Of a DNA stretch of 64,000 bases, positions 1 through 11,248 are shown one piece after another (position 1 is the first letter of the stretch; each line of letters opens with the position of its first letter). Made by a program: the position numbers and the translations under genes. The DNA lies in the NCBI GenBank assembly GCA_013397075.1, contig VWZS01003937.1, positions 1,344,522 to 1,408,521 of the forward strand, in the 5' to 3' direction. The notes beneath the pieces were generated by a model. The model was not told the DNA's origin, ran no database searches, and worked only from the letters and a program-made list of their open reading frames with translations. Origin of the DNA: Rhabdornis inornatus (Eukaryota > Chordata > Aves > Passeriformes > Rhabdornithidae).

Positions 1-1960
1 ATGGAAAACCTTGTTTTTAGGAAGCCTTCAGAATAGTCAGGTTATCAAAAATCTTGAAGAAGAAATCTGTGCAGCAGGCAAAATAATCCTGCTGAGAAAT
101 CTAGAGGCAGGTTGTGTCTCATCCCTATGATTACATCTATACTGCTTTTCAGAAGAGCAGGTTAAAACTTCCACCAAAAAATTGCTGGGAAATTTGTTTG
201 CAAATTGATTTCAAAAGTTCAATGAAAACAAAAATAGAATAGCAGGCTTCTGTGTATTTATTCTCGCTGCTCTTTCCTACCCTTTCAAGTTGCAGACTGA
301 AAGAGCAAATTCTTAGTTATTAAAGAATTTGATACTGCTAAGGAAGGAACACTTACAACTGAAATATAGCATCAGAACCAGGCAACTACATAAACACTTA
401 CCAGAAATCCTTGTACTTTAACTACCTCACCCTGCATTTAGGGGACAAAAGATTCAAGAAGCTATTCTGCTTGTTTGCCATCTATTAGAGAATGAATACA
501 GCCTTCTCAAAATGTTGGTGATTTGCTAAATGTCCCTGTGAAGCACAAAAGCCTGCTGCCCAGTTTGCAGGCCCAGTGGAGTAAGGCTCAAGCTGCCATT
601 TTGCAGCACTCTGATTTCAAAGCCTTCTCAGAAGTCTAAATTTCTTTGTGCTTTTTACGTACATAAGCTTTACTTGCTTTGTCCTTTCAGAGGCCACCTA
701 AAGGTACCATTTCAGCTTGTAGGTCTCTATTTCGTCATCTGAAAATACACTCATGTATTTCCCTCTGTGCTTAGTGGACAAGCAGCTTGCTGAACTGATT
801 TTGATGTGTAATATTCTGTCTTAATTGTTTATTTATTGCATTTCTATCCAAATTTCTCCCTAATGCATTGTAAGCAGGTCTGGTTACTTCACACATCTGA
901 ACTTTGTCTGCACAGCCCTACAGCTCTCTCGCTTGCTCACAAACTGCATCTAAAGCTGCTGCAGAAGCACAGTCTGTATTGCCATTGCAGCATGCTCACC
1001 TTCCTTCTTTTGGACTGCTATGCAGAAAAATTTCAGTCTGCTGGTCGTTAAAACTGGTTGTGCTTCACAGCATGAACTATGTCTCACCTACTTCCTGCAG
1101 TACCCCATTTCCCCATTTCTTGTTTCACTTGGTATCAGCATATTTTTTTTTTATTTCTGCTTTTTTGACTTTTTTTTTTAATGTTAGCAGTGATGGAAGT
1201 GTTGGATTGGCAGTTCTGAGAGAGCTAAAGCAGTAACCAAGTACCATTTTCCTTCCACTACTTCTTTCCAGCACCTTGTGGTTCCCCAAGCAGCTTCACT
1301 GGGGAAAAGAGGATGTGACTACAGCTCCAGTAGCATCTTGCACCCCTCCCATAACTGAGACAGACCAAGAGGACGCAAGGGGCCACAATACTTCTCCTGC
1401 TGAGGAAGGGCTCATCAGGACTGGATTAAGCAAGAAACACCCTGGCTACAAACAGCCAAAGCACCTTCGTGTGACAGCAACATTCAGCGACAGTTTGCTA
1501 AGCCAGATTTAGAAAATTAAGCCATCTGTGATTGGAGAAACAGGAGTCAGACATCAGCCCCCATGTTCCCTCACTGGCTCCAAAAGCTGTACACCATTCC
1601 CTTCATACTGCCACATCGCTCACAGAAAAATGAAAACCAAAGCTCTTCCCTCACTCCGTCATTAAAAATTGTCTTCTCCACTCCAGGAAGCAACTTCAGC
1701 AAACTGGAGGGATTCGGGCAATGGCACAAACCTTGCTAAGCAGGCGGCCCCAACCCAAAGGAAACATATTGGGTCACTATAGCAGGTCTCCCCTTATGAC
1801 ACTGCAAGTTGCTGACCGGTATTTTCACTTTACAAAGCGCTACAATTTGAAGCTTTTTACTTAGGTGATCATAAGACCTTTTCTGCCCTACCCCCACGCT
1901 CCTTTGAAGACAGGACTAGCCCCCAAAACCCCGTTTCCACAGATGAGTATTTTCTGTCCG
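1..1960. other. Non-coding AT-rich stretch, no gene seen
   Basis: Nothing here resembles a known exon, RNA gene or repeat family. It contains T-rich runs near 1141-1180. The short open frames between 836 and 1512 show no domain, no biased composition and no convincing splice context. It lies directly upstream (plus strand) of the CpG island that begins near 1965, so part of it could be distal promoter sequence. That is inference from position only. Confidence 0.6.
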
Positions 1961-1964
1961 CCTC

Positions 1965-2630
1965 AGCGGCCGAACGCAATTGCAGATGCCGAGCTGGACG
2001 AGGAAGAAAGTGTCCGGTTTACGTCTAAGCCCGCTCTCCAGATTCAATCAGAGCTAGCTGGTGGCACTTGAGCCGCGTCTCCGGGAACCTGCCCACTTTG
2101 GTGGCAACCTGAGACAGGGCAAGGACGCGTTCGTGGGGCTGCCAATCGATGCTAAGCAGCCAGAGGCCGGAGCTCGGGCAGGAGGGAGAGGCACTTCACA
2201 CAAACAAAAGGTGCGTGCTGACGTTAATCTCCGCTAACGAAGCCTGCACTGAGCCCGTGCTCTGAGTCACCCGGCGCAGCGGCAAGCCGAGAGAAAGCTC
2301 ATGAATCAAAGGGCCCTGCAGAAAGCTCATGAATCAAACCACCCTGCCGTAACGAGGCAAGCGGTGCGGACAGGGGGAGGGGAGGAGAGCAGGACAGGGC
2401 TTGCGTCAGACCCGCAGCCGCTGCTCGGCGCGGCCCTGCCTCTGCCGGCCGGGCCCCGGAGCCCCGGCCCGACACAGCCCTGCCGGGGCAGCGCCCGCGG
2501 TGAGGGAGGGCCTCAGCAGGGCACGGCCCCGCCGGGTACACGGCACCCCGCAGGAGAGAGCCGCTCTCACAGGGCAGCCGCCGGGGTGCGGGGAATGGCC
2601 CACGCAAGCACCTTGTGACTCTGCGGGCAC
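1965..2630. promoter_or_regulatory. CpG island, candidate promoter / first-exon region
   Basis: I counted about 56 CpG dinucleotides by hand between 1965 and 2630. Neighbouring DNA is strongly CpG-depleted. G+C is highest from about 2400 to 2610. Unmethylated islands of this size in vertebrates usually mark transcription start regions. Within it are a CRE-like TGACGTTA (2219-2226), a consensus AP-1 site TGAGTCA (2263-2269) and a 28-bp-period duplication (2292-2338). Donor-like junctions on the plus strand are AAG|GTGCGT (GT at 2211-2212) and GCG|GTGAGG (GT at 2500-2501). A canonical CACGTG E-box lies just outside at 2663-2668. I see no TATA box in the island, which is normal for this promoter class. 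Open frames across it on both strands (for example 2401-2943 plus, 2299-2607 minus) are what GC-rich DNA gives by chance, and I recognise no protein. Transcription direction is not settled; the donor-like sites weakly favour plus. Confidence 0.7.
2292..2338. repeat. Two-copy tandem repeat of a 19-bp unit, 28-bp period
   Basis: The 19-mer AGAAAGCTCATGAATCAAA occurs exactly at 2292-2310 and again at 2320-2338, separated by the 9-bp GC-rich spacer GGGCCCTGC. Identity is perfect, so the duplication is recent or selected. It lies inside the CpG island. Each unit carries ATGAATCA, one base away from an AP-1-type core, and a true AP-1 consensus lies 25 bp upstream. A duplicated factor site is possible but unproven. 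Confidence 0.85.
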
Positions 2631-4172
2631 CTCTCTTTCACCATTTTGTTCAATTAGGTGCCCACGTGTAAGGAAGCAGAGCAGAAGTGATCAGCTATGT
2701 AGAGCAGGACATAAAGATATTTTTCGCAGCTTCATCGATGTGCGAAACACCAAATGGCACAAGTACATCCACCTTAACCCATTTACCATGGCAGCGGCAC
2801 ATGGGCACAGAGATTCCCTTGCTCTCCAATCAGCTGAAGACTCAGAGGGGACAGGTGGACAACTGCTGGGGAATTGGCTCCAGTTATTTTGTATAATCAA
2901 ACATAAGTTTACATTAAAAGCATGTCAAAGAAGAGAACCATAAACCATCCTTCTCTGTAATATTTACCAGGCAGCAAACCATATATATCTGACCATAACG
3001 AAACAGGAGGGTTTTTTTCACAACTCTAACCTGCTTTTCTGTTGGCCGAGTTCTCAACTCACATGCCTCAGTGGCTGGGCGGTGAGGGGTTTGATGTGGC
3101 AATTCCAGGCGCTGGAGCAATTACACACATCTTCACACATACAAAATCCTGGGTTATTGCAAGGTAGGCCAGGAATGAAAGCCAAGAGCCTGCAACAAAT
3201 ATTGCAGTCTTTCCAGGCTGGCAGGAGCAAAGGCTTCCACCTCAGAGCCTGTCCCCTAAACCAGGACAGAGCCCAAATACTCAGGTGGCTGCTTGAGGGA
3301 AAAAGACAGATTAAGCTGATGAAAGATGCATTCAAAGACCACATGCCTTGCAGAAGTGGCAGACAGTACAGAGCAAACCTGCTCTTAATAAAGATTGCTG
3401 CTGTCAGAGTTTTGGTTTTCCTTTATTTATTTCTTGGAGAGGAAAAAAAGAACTAATAGAATAGCAGGCTGTTTTGCTGACTGATGCAGAGGGGCTGACT
3501 ATATAAACGCCATAGTGAAACACACAGTATGACCATCAAAATCATGGGCCTTGGGAGCAGGAGTAACTACTAGCCTCTCCTAGCAGAGTCATCAAGGGGG
3601 AGCAGGAGCTTTCCTGCATGAATGCAGTACTTTGCTTAGTGCTCACCTGAAAGATGAGTGGGGTTTGTGATGATAAACAAGCATAAAAACCTTGTCTGGG
3701 GGATGTTCACTTGATAAATACCAGCTTACTAGCACTTGTGAGAGTGACAAGCAAGAAGGAAACAGACTGGCATGAAAAAAAGCTGGAAGCTTTTACATGT
3801 TGTTAAGACAGTGCAGAAGACAACAGTGAGCATCTGAGATCAAAGTGAAATCAAGTGATTTTAAAAGGGTCTCTCTTGAGTGGCAGAGAAGTTAGAGTTG
3901 CTTAAGGAAAAGAAACAAAGATGATAGATCCTAAAAGCCTGCTTAGGTTGTCTCCTTAGAACAGCAGAGCCTCAGGAACAGCTATGCACATACACCTTTT
4001 TTCTTAAAAGGTCTGGTCCCAGCACATAATTTCAAGAATTAAAATAAAGTATATAATGTAGCCATCACTTGAAGCTCAATTTATTTTGCAGACAGACATC
4101 AATTCACTCTGCCTGGTCCTGAGTTTGCTAGAAGACACTTGGTTGTGTTATTCTAATGTCAAGCAGAAAAAC
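2631..4172. other. No gene seen; flank of the CpG island
   Basis: This is mixed-composition sequence without a recognisable repeat. A plus-strand open frame at 3082-3456 (124 codons) has no known domain, and its composition does not separate it from chance. A TATATAA string sits at 3500-3506 with no supporting downstream gene. If the CpG island is a plus-strand promoter, this stretch would be the first intron. I cannot show that. Confidence 0.5.
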
Positions 4173-4240
4173 CATATGCCCTGCCTCTCAGGGGCATATG
4201 TGGGGGCATTAACTGTGGTTCTGTGGCTCACTAACCACAG
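4173..4240. promoter_or_regulatory. Paired inverted repeats with CATATG E-boxes and opposed RUNX-type sites
   Basis: Two inverted repeats lie 12 bp apart. The first has arms CATATGCCCTG (4173-4183) and CAGGGGCATATG (4189-4200), with one extra base in the right arm and a 5-nt loop. The second has perfect 8-bp arms CTGTGGTT (4213-4220) and AACCACAG (4233-4240), with a 12-nt loop. TGTGGTT and its complement AACCACA match the RUNX recognition core, so the second pair is two RUNX-type sites in opposite orientation. CATATG fits the E-box pattern CANNTG. Either DNA-binding sites or chance symmetry could explain this. Function is inference. Confidence 0.35.
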
Positions 4241-5930
4241 CTGTGCAGCTCTCAAGCAGAATAAGCTCGTTTTTGCGCCAGAGATTCTGCAGGACAGATG
4301 AGTCCTCTTCATTGTGGGTCTCATTATGGATACGAGGAAGAATTGCAGGTGTTTGAAATTATCTGGACTTTATGAACCAGCAGAGTTGATCTGGAGGGTT
4401 CATGCCTGCCTCTAGGTCAAGCTAAATGAAGATTAAGGAAACACAGGCTGGAGGGAAGGGAGAGGTAGATAGCCTCAAGCCTGACAAAGATGCAATACAA
4501 AGAACACAAAACTGACCACAATGGAAATTGATTTGTGCAAGATCAAAACTGTTTCATGCAAGTTTAACTGTATGTTTTCTCAAGTTTTGACACTCGGAGT
4601 CAGAGGCAAAGAGTAATTGAACTGCACTGGCTTAATAAGGAAATTATTCAGAAAGCAAAGGTAGCGAATACCACCTTCCTGGGCTTGAAACCATTATCAG
4701 CTTGAAGCTAATTCTGCTATTCCTCCTACGGTATCACAATTTCTACTTAGGAAATTCATGCTCTGTGTCTGGTTCTAAACTGAACTTTGAAACTGAAACC
4801 TCTACTCTTAAAGGCTAGAGAGGACCTGCAGCTTTCAATCACGCCAGTTTGTAGTCACCAGGTTTTGTCAGTTTTGGAGTGGAAAAAGCTGAGAGAGGAA
4901 ACCAAACCAGAATTTCCCAAATATGATTTCATGAGCTTTTTTACTTTTCTCAGTCTGAAAGTGTAACTGAAAACCAGGGGCAACAGGATGGTGGGCTGAG
5001 TTGCTGCTGCTAGTTTCTTTTGAACTTTTAGTTATGGTGTGTTTGGTAATTTCACACAAGCAGTTCATTAATAAACTGGCATCCCAGCACCACTGCAACA
5101 GCAAGGCACCCTGCAGACCACCAGCTATAGCAAAATAACATTCCTCTCCAGCTTTTATTCTGGTACCACTGTTAGCAGGATTGGGGTGGTTTTTTCCTCC
5201 TCCCTGTGCAAAGAACAATAAAAAGACACGTACGGAAAGTGTCTCCCTGGCTGCAGCCTGGCTAGGAGGGGCCAGTTTTCTTTTGCCACCAATGGCACCC
5301 GACTGGTAGAATTTAACTAGCTGAAAAGGAGAGGCTACACACAGTAGTTTTAGCTCAGAACATAGGACGCTTGCCAATACATTGACTTCATATCACTGGC
5401 ATTCAAGCAGTTAAACGCAACTGTGAACTCTGGAAGATTTCCCACTCCTTGCTGAAGCTTCTCCCCAGTACACTGGTAACTGGTAAACAGATGGTACAAC
5501 AGATAGAGTGTCAGCTCCCTCCTTGTTGGAAGTGCAGCTATCCAACATTTAGTCAACCTGCCTACAGTGAGAAATGACTGAATTAGAAGTAAAAACATGC
5601 TTCCATTTCCCTTTCAGTTTTAACTACTGCACATACACAGTCTGTGCCTTTTGTATCTCTAAGAGAATCCAAAATTCACTTTTCTCAAGGGATTCTCTCT
5701 CTGTAACTCTCCCATCCTGGCTGTTGTGGCAAAAGGTAGTAAAAACTTCCCCTTTTTCAGTCTCCTGCAACCAGTCTAGAATAAACAGTCATTCAGCCTG
5801 GCAGCATTTTCCTCCTCCAAGCTGTATCAAGGGAAGAGTACAGATACCGCAAACAGTGTCTTGAACTCCAACACTCACCAACCACCAAGACTGCCAGAAG
5901 CATCTGGCACAGTTTTGAAGTTTTCAGCTT
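4241..5930. other. No gene seen
   Basis: No repeat family or exon is recognised. The largest open frame, minus strand 4868-5377 (169 codons), begins at an ATG but has no domain, signal peptide or motif I can name. It has an irregular composition of the kind produced by non-coding sequence. I do not call it a gene. Confidence 0.5.
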
Positions 5931-5934
5931 GTTT

Positions 5935-6410
5935 CTAGTTGTGCTTCCTCTGTGCCTCACTGCCATCTCTGACTCCCCTCCAGCCCTCCGCTTGCAGCTT
6001 CACAAAACCCTGCTTCTTGATAAACATTTGTTGCACCCTCCACCAAACTCCTTTGTTCTCTCCTGTGACTCCCACATCACATCTCCCTAGCTCTACATAC
6101 TTTCATTGGCCTCCCACCACCTTTCTGTCCTCTTATAACAAGGCTTAGTTCTCTTCCCTCCATGTAAGACTTTATTTCATTAATACCTTGTTGCCTGCTT
6201 CCCCCAAAGCTCTATCCCAAAGTCAAACAAAATTACATCTTGTTCTGAATTCTGCACTTCTGGCAAAGCATACACTTTCTTTTATAAATGCCTTGTATCA
6301 AGAGATAACTATGATTTGGAACAACTTGCCAAGAAAATCTCCATTTTCTTTATGTACCAATCTCTTTAAAAGTCACTTGTCATGGATAAAAAGCACAAGG
6401 TTTTAAACAG
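5935..6410 (+). mobile_element. Ancient LINE remnant, L2 / CR1-L3-like 3' coding region
   Basis: Translation in plus frames gives decayed versions of the C-terminal part of non-LTR reverse transcriptase ORF2. A peptide containing FHWPP is encoded around 6101-6115, like the LHWLPV segment of L2/CR1-type elements. About 70 codons further on comes IWNNLP (6314-6331), like the WNSLP segment. A short downstream peptide ending LFKSHL (6353-6370) corresponds to the FKxxLKTxLF segment. Order and spacing match the family. No single frame stays open across it, so at least one frameshift and several stops separate the pieces. It is inactive and far more diverged than the CR1 copies in this window. Similarity was judged by eye and chance agreement cannot be ruled out. 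Confidence 0.4.
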
Positions 6411-9330
6411 GCTCCATTAATTTTGCCAGAAATGGATACAGTGAGGTTTGGGGAATTTTATGTGTGTTTTTAGTTCCAGGCTAGTCAGTATATTATGGAA
6501 AACAGACCTGCCTCCATTTACCTAGAGACTGCATAACCAGGGAGGGGTTCAAGTGACACTGTAAAACCACTCCAAAGGAATACCATTCAATTGCTCAGTT
6601 CAGCAAACCCTGTTGGTGGATTTTCCTCCCTTACATATTGCACTTACCTATTCATTACTTCCCATATTGCATAAGAAAAGTAAAAGAAAAAGGAAAAAGC
6701 TTTACTAATTTATGGAGATTTATACCCTTATTACGACCGAGATTTAAGCACACAATTAAGTCAGAAAAGTCAAAATTATATTTTTTTCTGCTTCCATTCC
6801 TTTATCTATTATTTTCCCATCACAAAGGTACACTCTCTTTCCTGTGAGCCCTGACATCAAGCAAATACGGACAAAAAGATTTGTTGTTTCCAAAATGCTG
6901 CTGCAATTCCAACTTCAGCAGCTCAGGCTCACAGCCTTCTCCTGTGACACAGAAAAGTATTTATTACTACTTTCGCATGAGTGAACTGTGCCCACCCAAA
7001 GTGTAAAGTTTTTCTTCTCTGCTTCAGTGCGTAAAGCTTGGCTCCTTTTCCAGAGAGGCCAAATGCCTGTAAACACCCTCCCTTCTCAGGGAGCTGCACC
7101 TCCACAAAGTAAACAGTGTTCATGTGAGTGCCTAAATACATGTCCAAGTGCCTGTCTTTAGGCACCTGAGTCTGGAAATGCCGGTCTGAGTGAACGGACC
7201 CTGCTTGTGGCATGAATCATTCTACAGAGCAAGGTTAGGACAGAGGAATATCCAAGTCTTAATTTAATTCTCTCAACCATCCTGCTGCTTAAATGAGAAA
7301 CCCAACTGGGAATCTTAGTTACAGTAATATACTCACCAAACATATTGTATTCATTTATTTGAATTACTTTAGGAATAGAATCATCAGCCAGGAGAACAAA
7401 AACAATCCTGCACAAAATGGATAAAGGTTTCACAGCCTGGCGTAAAAGGAGTCCTCAGAACACACCACATTTGGATCCAATGACTCCCATGGGTTTCCTT
7501 AGCCACAGAGGTGCCACAGAGAGCCCAGCAGCAGGCAGCTGGCAACACCACATTGCAAAGCCACTCCCTTTCTCAGCTATTTCTTAGCTAGCTTCTTTTC
7601 TACCTACATTCAGACGACAAAGTATTTGAGCATGAATTATCATCAGTATGAATATGTGATTTTATGTCCTTAGTCTCCATTCTCCTGCTGCACTCAGGTC
7701 ACCTGGTCATCCACTTCAGCAAGAGGAGGAATGTGTCAGAGCTGACAGTCCATGTCTTTCATAATCTCCTTTTTGGTATGATGGAGGGGACGTATTTTTA
7801 ATCTTCTTCAGTCCCTACCTTTCATCCAGTAGAATCAGACTGGGAAAAAATGGTACATAAACTAGCAGAAACTTTGGGAAAAAAAACAATTACAGCAAAA
7901 GCAGGTCTTTTGCTCAAGCTTATGCCTCTCTGCACAGCCTAGTGGCAGCCAGAGCCAGAAGTAAACTTAAATAGCAGCCATCAGACAGATCTTCATGTGA
8001 GGATGCACCAGTTGTAAAACAAACACATTTGTAAGGGAAAATATAGAGATCTGGAGTTAAACCTAGTTTTGTTTTCCAGTTTGACCTAGCAACTTCCCAA
8101 GACTGCCTTTTGGGACACCAACTTCCTTCTTCCCTTACATCTGCGAAGGACAGCCTCAGAAAAGAGAAGACAAACATGTAGAAAACCTTTGCATAAAACC
8201 ATTCCCAGACAGAGCTCTCTGTAAAGCCCAGAAGGACAGGCGATATCATCAGTCTGCCAGGTAATGCAACTGCTTAGATGTGACTGTGTTTGTTTGTCTC
8301 ACTGGTAGCACAACCCTGAATCCTGCTGTCACATGCCTCTGAGCACTTCAGGCCAGGGAATGTCTCTCAAGATTGTTGGTAAATTCTTATCTGTATTACA
8401 GTTGCAGAGGTGACGCTTGCAGACGTAACCCTGAGCAAATCTGAGCCAGGCGGTAACCCTGGTAATTTGGAGGGGGATGGGGAGGACAGCAGCAGCCAGC
8501 TGGGAGCTGATCAAGATGCCTCATGCACAACCATTTGCCTTCTACAGCTGCTAGGGCTCAAGCTAGGACCTGTACTCAGCAAGACATGTTATGAACACAC
8601 AGAGGAAAGGTGATTGCTGCCTGAAAATGCTCCTTGAATCCTTGGTGCCACAAAATAATATTTCTTTTAGCTCCCTTTTCTTGATCTGCCCTGCTCAGTG
8701 CTGCTGCAGTAGGGCCTGATTTGTACTTGGAACTAGCTGACATATTGAATGAAAAAGCACACTTGAAAAAACACACCCTTTTGTGCTCATTCCAAACCTG
8801 CCAATGTGTTCTCGTGGCAGCCTTTATTCACACCATACCTAAGGCCCTCAGTGTGTTTTACCAATGAGAAGATCCTTCTCTCTGATAATTAGGATGCAGT
8901 GATGTCAGCTGAGCATGCTTGTCACATACAGGAGGTAGAACCATTAGCATAGATCATCAAAAGACACTTAGACAAATTTGTCTCACCTCGGGCTTGCCTC
9001 GAGCTACCAGATCAGTTGACTGCTTTCTGCAGCTCAGTTCAGGTGCAACAACTCTTCCAGCTGTGGTAACTCAGCGAGACACCTGAACCCAGCCAATATT
9101 CCACTGGGGTGAAATATTTCAGCCCTTTCACAATAAGCAGAAAACCCACATGACTAGTCTACATTTACTCCTCTTAACTAGTTTGGCTTTCCCCTGCCTA
9201 CATACTGTTCCTTGACCTCTAAAAATCTGAGGAGTAGAGGATACCATTGGGAAATGCATAAAACTTATCTTAATTTAGCAGTGAAGTCAAAGTTTATAAA
9301 AGTAAAGGAAGAGCACAGCCAGACTTGGCT
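6411..9330. other. No gene seen
   Basis: AT-rich sequence with open frames no longer than about 110 codons (for example minus 7920-8249). None shows a recognisable domain. No interspersed repeat is identified. The region around 8401-8500 is locally richer in G, with 'gagggggatgggg' type runs, but has no other notable structure. Confidence 0.5.
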
Positions 9331-9344
9331 TTTTTTTTTTTCCN
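9331..9344. other. Homopolymer T run ending in an undetermined base (N)
   Basis: A T run crosses 9330-9341 and is followed by CC and a single N at 9344. A lone N right after a homopolymer most likely marks a sequencing or assembly uncertainty, not biology. Confidence 0.9.
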
Positions 9345-11080
9345 ATGTCAACATGTCAAGTCACATCTAGTGAAAATGTTTGGTCAGGAAGAATAGGAAA
9401 ATTTTTTTAAACAATGTAAGGTTTTATATTAACATTTTCTAACTTTAATAATTTCAGAAATGCTGATATGTTAATTTCCACATTATTACACATGTCAGTG
9501 TTTTGCTATAACACAGAATTTTTTAACTGACTAAAAATTAAAATGAGGAAAAGAAGTTAAAAATATTAGATAGATTGAAGACTGAATGCTTCACATTTAT
9601 ACAAAATATTTAGAATTCCCATTATGCCATTTTTATGATTTGACAACTAATCCAGGAAATCCTGGTTGCAGGAATGCTGTAATTAATGCACCCAGTCTAT
9701 TTGCTGAAGTTCTAAATTGAAAATGTTCTCTCCCTCAGGTAATGTAACCTCACCTTGAACAAGGCCAGCAGAAAAACAAATTGTGGGGTGTCTACCAATT
9801 CACCCTATGTGAAAGCCTAATAACCCATTTCACTTGTAGTGGTGTTGATGTTTGCACCTGACAATGAAGTGCTCTCAAATGCAAGAGAAAACTCTTTTAG
9901 AGCACTGCTTTCTTCACGCATCTCTGGAGAACTAATCTGAGAAAGCTCCTCTGGGGTTTTCAACCAAGGGACCAAGGTACAGCATTTACCAACACTTTCC
10001 TGCTATGTCCAGGCACAGGACTTTTCACCAGCTGAGATACAAGAATTATTACTGTCAATTGCCTTCTCAAGGAATAGGCAGTTTAGAGACAAGAAAAATC
10101 TCCACGCCTTACCTAATAATCTATTCAGCTCTGTGTAAAACAGGCAGTGATAATATGAAATGAAACTGAGAACAGCTCTCATTTTCCTGAGCAGCTAAAG
10201 CGCAGTTTTAAACATGTAATAGATATTTTACCTTTACCATTAACAAGCAGACTACATAAAGTACGACTGCCTTGATACCCGCCAGGCACTCGAGCTTAGA
10301 CTTTCATTAACGACCTCGTTAGCAATAAGAGCTACACAATGTGCTGCACTATGAAAATTATCATAAACCTGTGCTTTTGGGAGCTACTGTATATCAGCTA
10401 TATGCCTGTTTCTTTGAACTACAGAGTCTTATTGTAGGTAATCTAATCAAAATGCTAACAAACCTGTTTTCATATGATCACAGAAAAAACTCTGCACACT
10501 AAGAAAAACAATTCATAAGCAACAGATACTCCTAATTGTCCTTTCATGCATATTACAGTGATGCTAAAGAAGACATCTGTGTTCTGCAGGGAGCAACAGC
10601 AAAACCAGCAGACATGACTGCAGTCAAGAAATCACAATCCAGCACTCCCAGAGGCTGGAGTTAGTATCTCCAATAGCTCAAGTTTTGGTTATTGATCAGC
10701 CCCACCTTCATCCTCACTTATTTTGAGCAAGCTCCTTACACTGAGCAGTGCCACACAAAGTCAAATGTTAACAATTGCTGAGCATCTAAAAATCTCTCAA
10801 AGTCAATGGGGAGAGTTTCATTCTAGGAAACATAAAAACGAATGGAAGAGTAGGAAAAAAAAACTGAGAGAGTGGGATCTCAAACCAAATTGAGTTTGAG
10901 AGAGAAAGCCTGTTTTTTTACTCCTCATGCCTTACCCCAAGTAACTTCTCAAACCGATGGACCTCCTCAGCTAAGTCCCATTCTGAGGGACACTGGAGTA
11001 ACCCAGAGAAAATTAATTATTGTTGGACACTTCAAGAATACAAGGCCCATCAGCAATTTGCTTATCAACAGCAATTTGCA
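9345..11080. other. No gene seen; contains a possible conserved-element-like segment
   Basis: No exon or repeat is recognised. From about 10240 to 10450 the AT-rich sequence has unusually many TAAT/ATTA-type cores and a few isolated CpGs. These include the perfect inverted repeat TAACGA-CC-TCGTTA (10308-10321). That mix resembles vertebrate conserved non-coding enhancers rich in homeodomain sites, but conservation cannot be seen from one sequence. Confidence 0.35.
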
Positions 11081-11248
11081 GTTTTCACTCTCCTGGTTGA
11101 TTGCTTGGAGCTTATTTTTTTTTTTTTTTTAAATACCCAAAACTGTTTCTTCCATTTTTTCCTGNGTTTTCACTCTCCTGGTTGATTGCTTGGAGCTTAT
11201 TTTTTTTTTTTTTTAAATACCCACTAATCTGTCTTCCATATTTTCCTG
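11081..11248. repeat. False direct duplication around a 1-N assembly gap
   Basis: The block at 11081-11164 (84 bp) recurs at 11166-11248 (83 bp), with only the single N at 11165 between them. The first 35 bases of each copy are identical and each is followed by a poly-T run (16 versus 15 T) and then AAATACCC. Only the sequence after the T run differs, at about six positions. This is the pattern expected when two contig ends that really overlap are joined through a token gap, with low-quality bases after a homopolymer in the left contig. The second copy reads on smoothly into unique DNA. The true genome probably has one copy. Confidence 0.85.

Noticed and set aside
2401..2943. 180-codon plus-strand open frame starting in the CpG island
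   Set aside because: Arg/Pro/Gly-rich because of GC-rich DNA; frames on both strands are open at once and no domain is visible. The frame runs out of the island into AT-rich DNA with an abrupt change in composition.
3500..3506. TATATAA as a promoter TATA box
   Set aside because: AT-rich background makes it common by chance; no downstream exon or initiator supports it.
4868..5377. 169-codon minus-strand open frame
   Set aside because: No motif, signal peptide or domain; irregular composition; no splice or promoter context. Consistent with chance.
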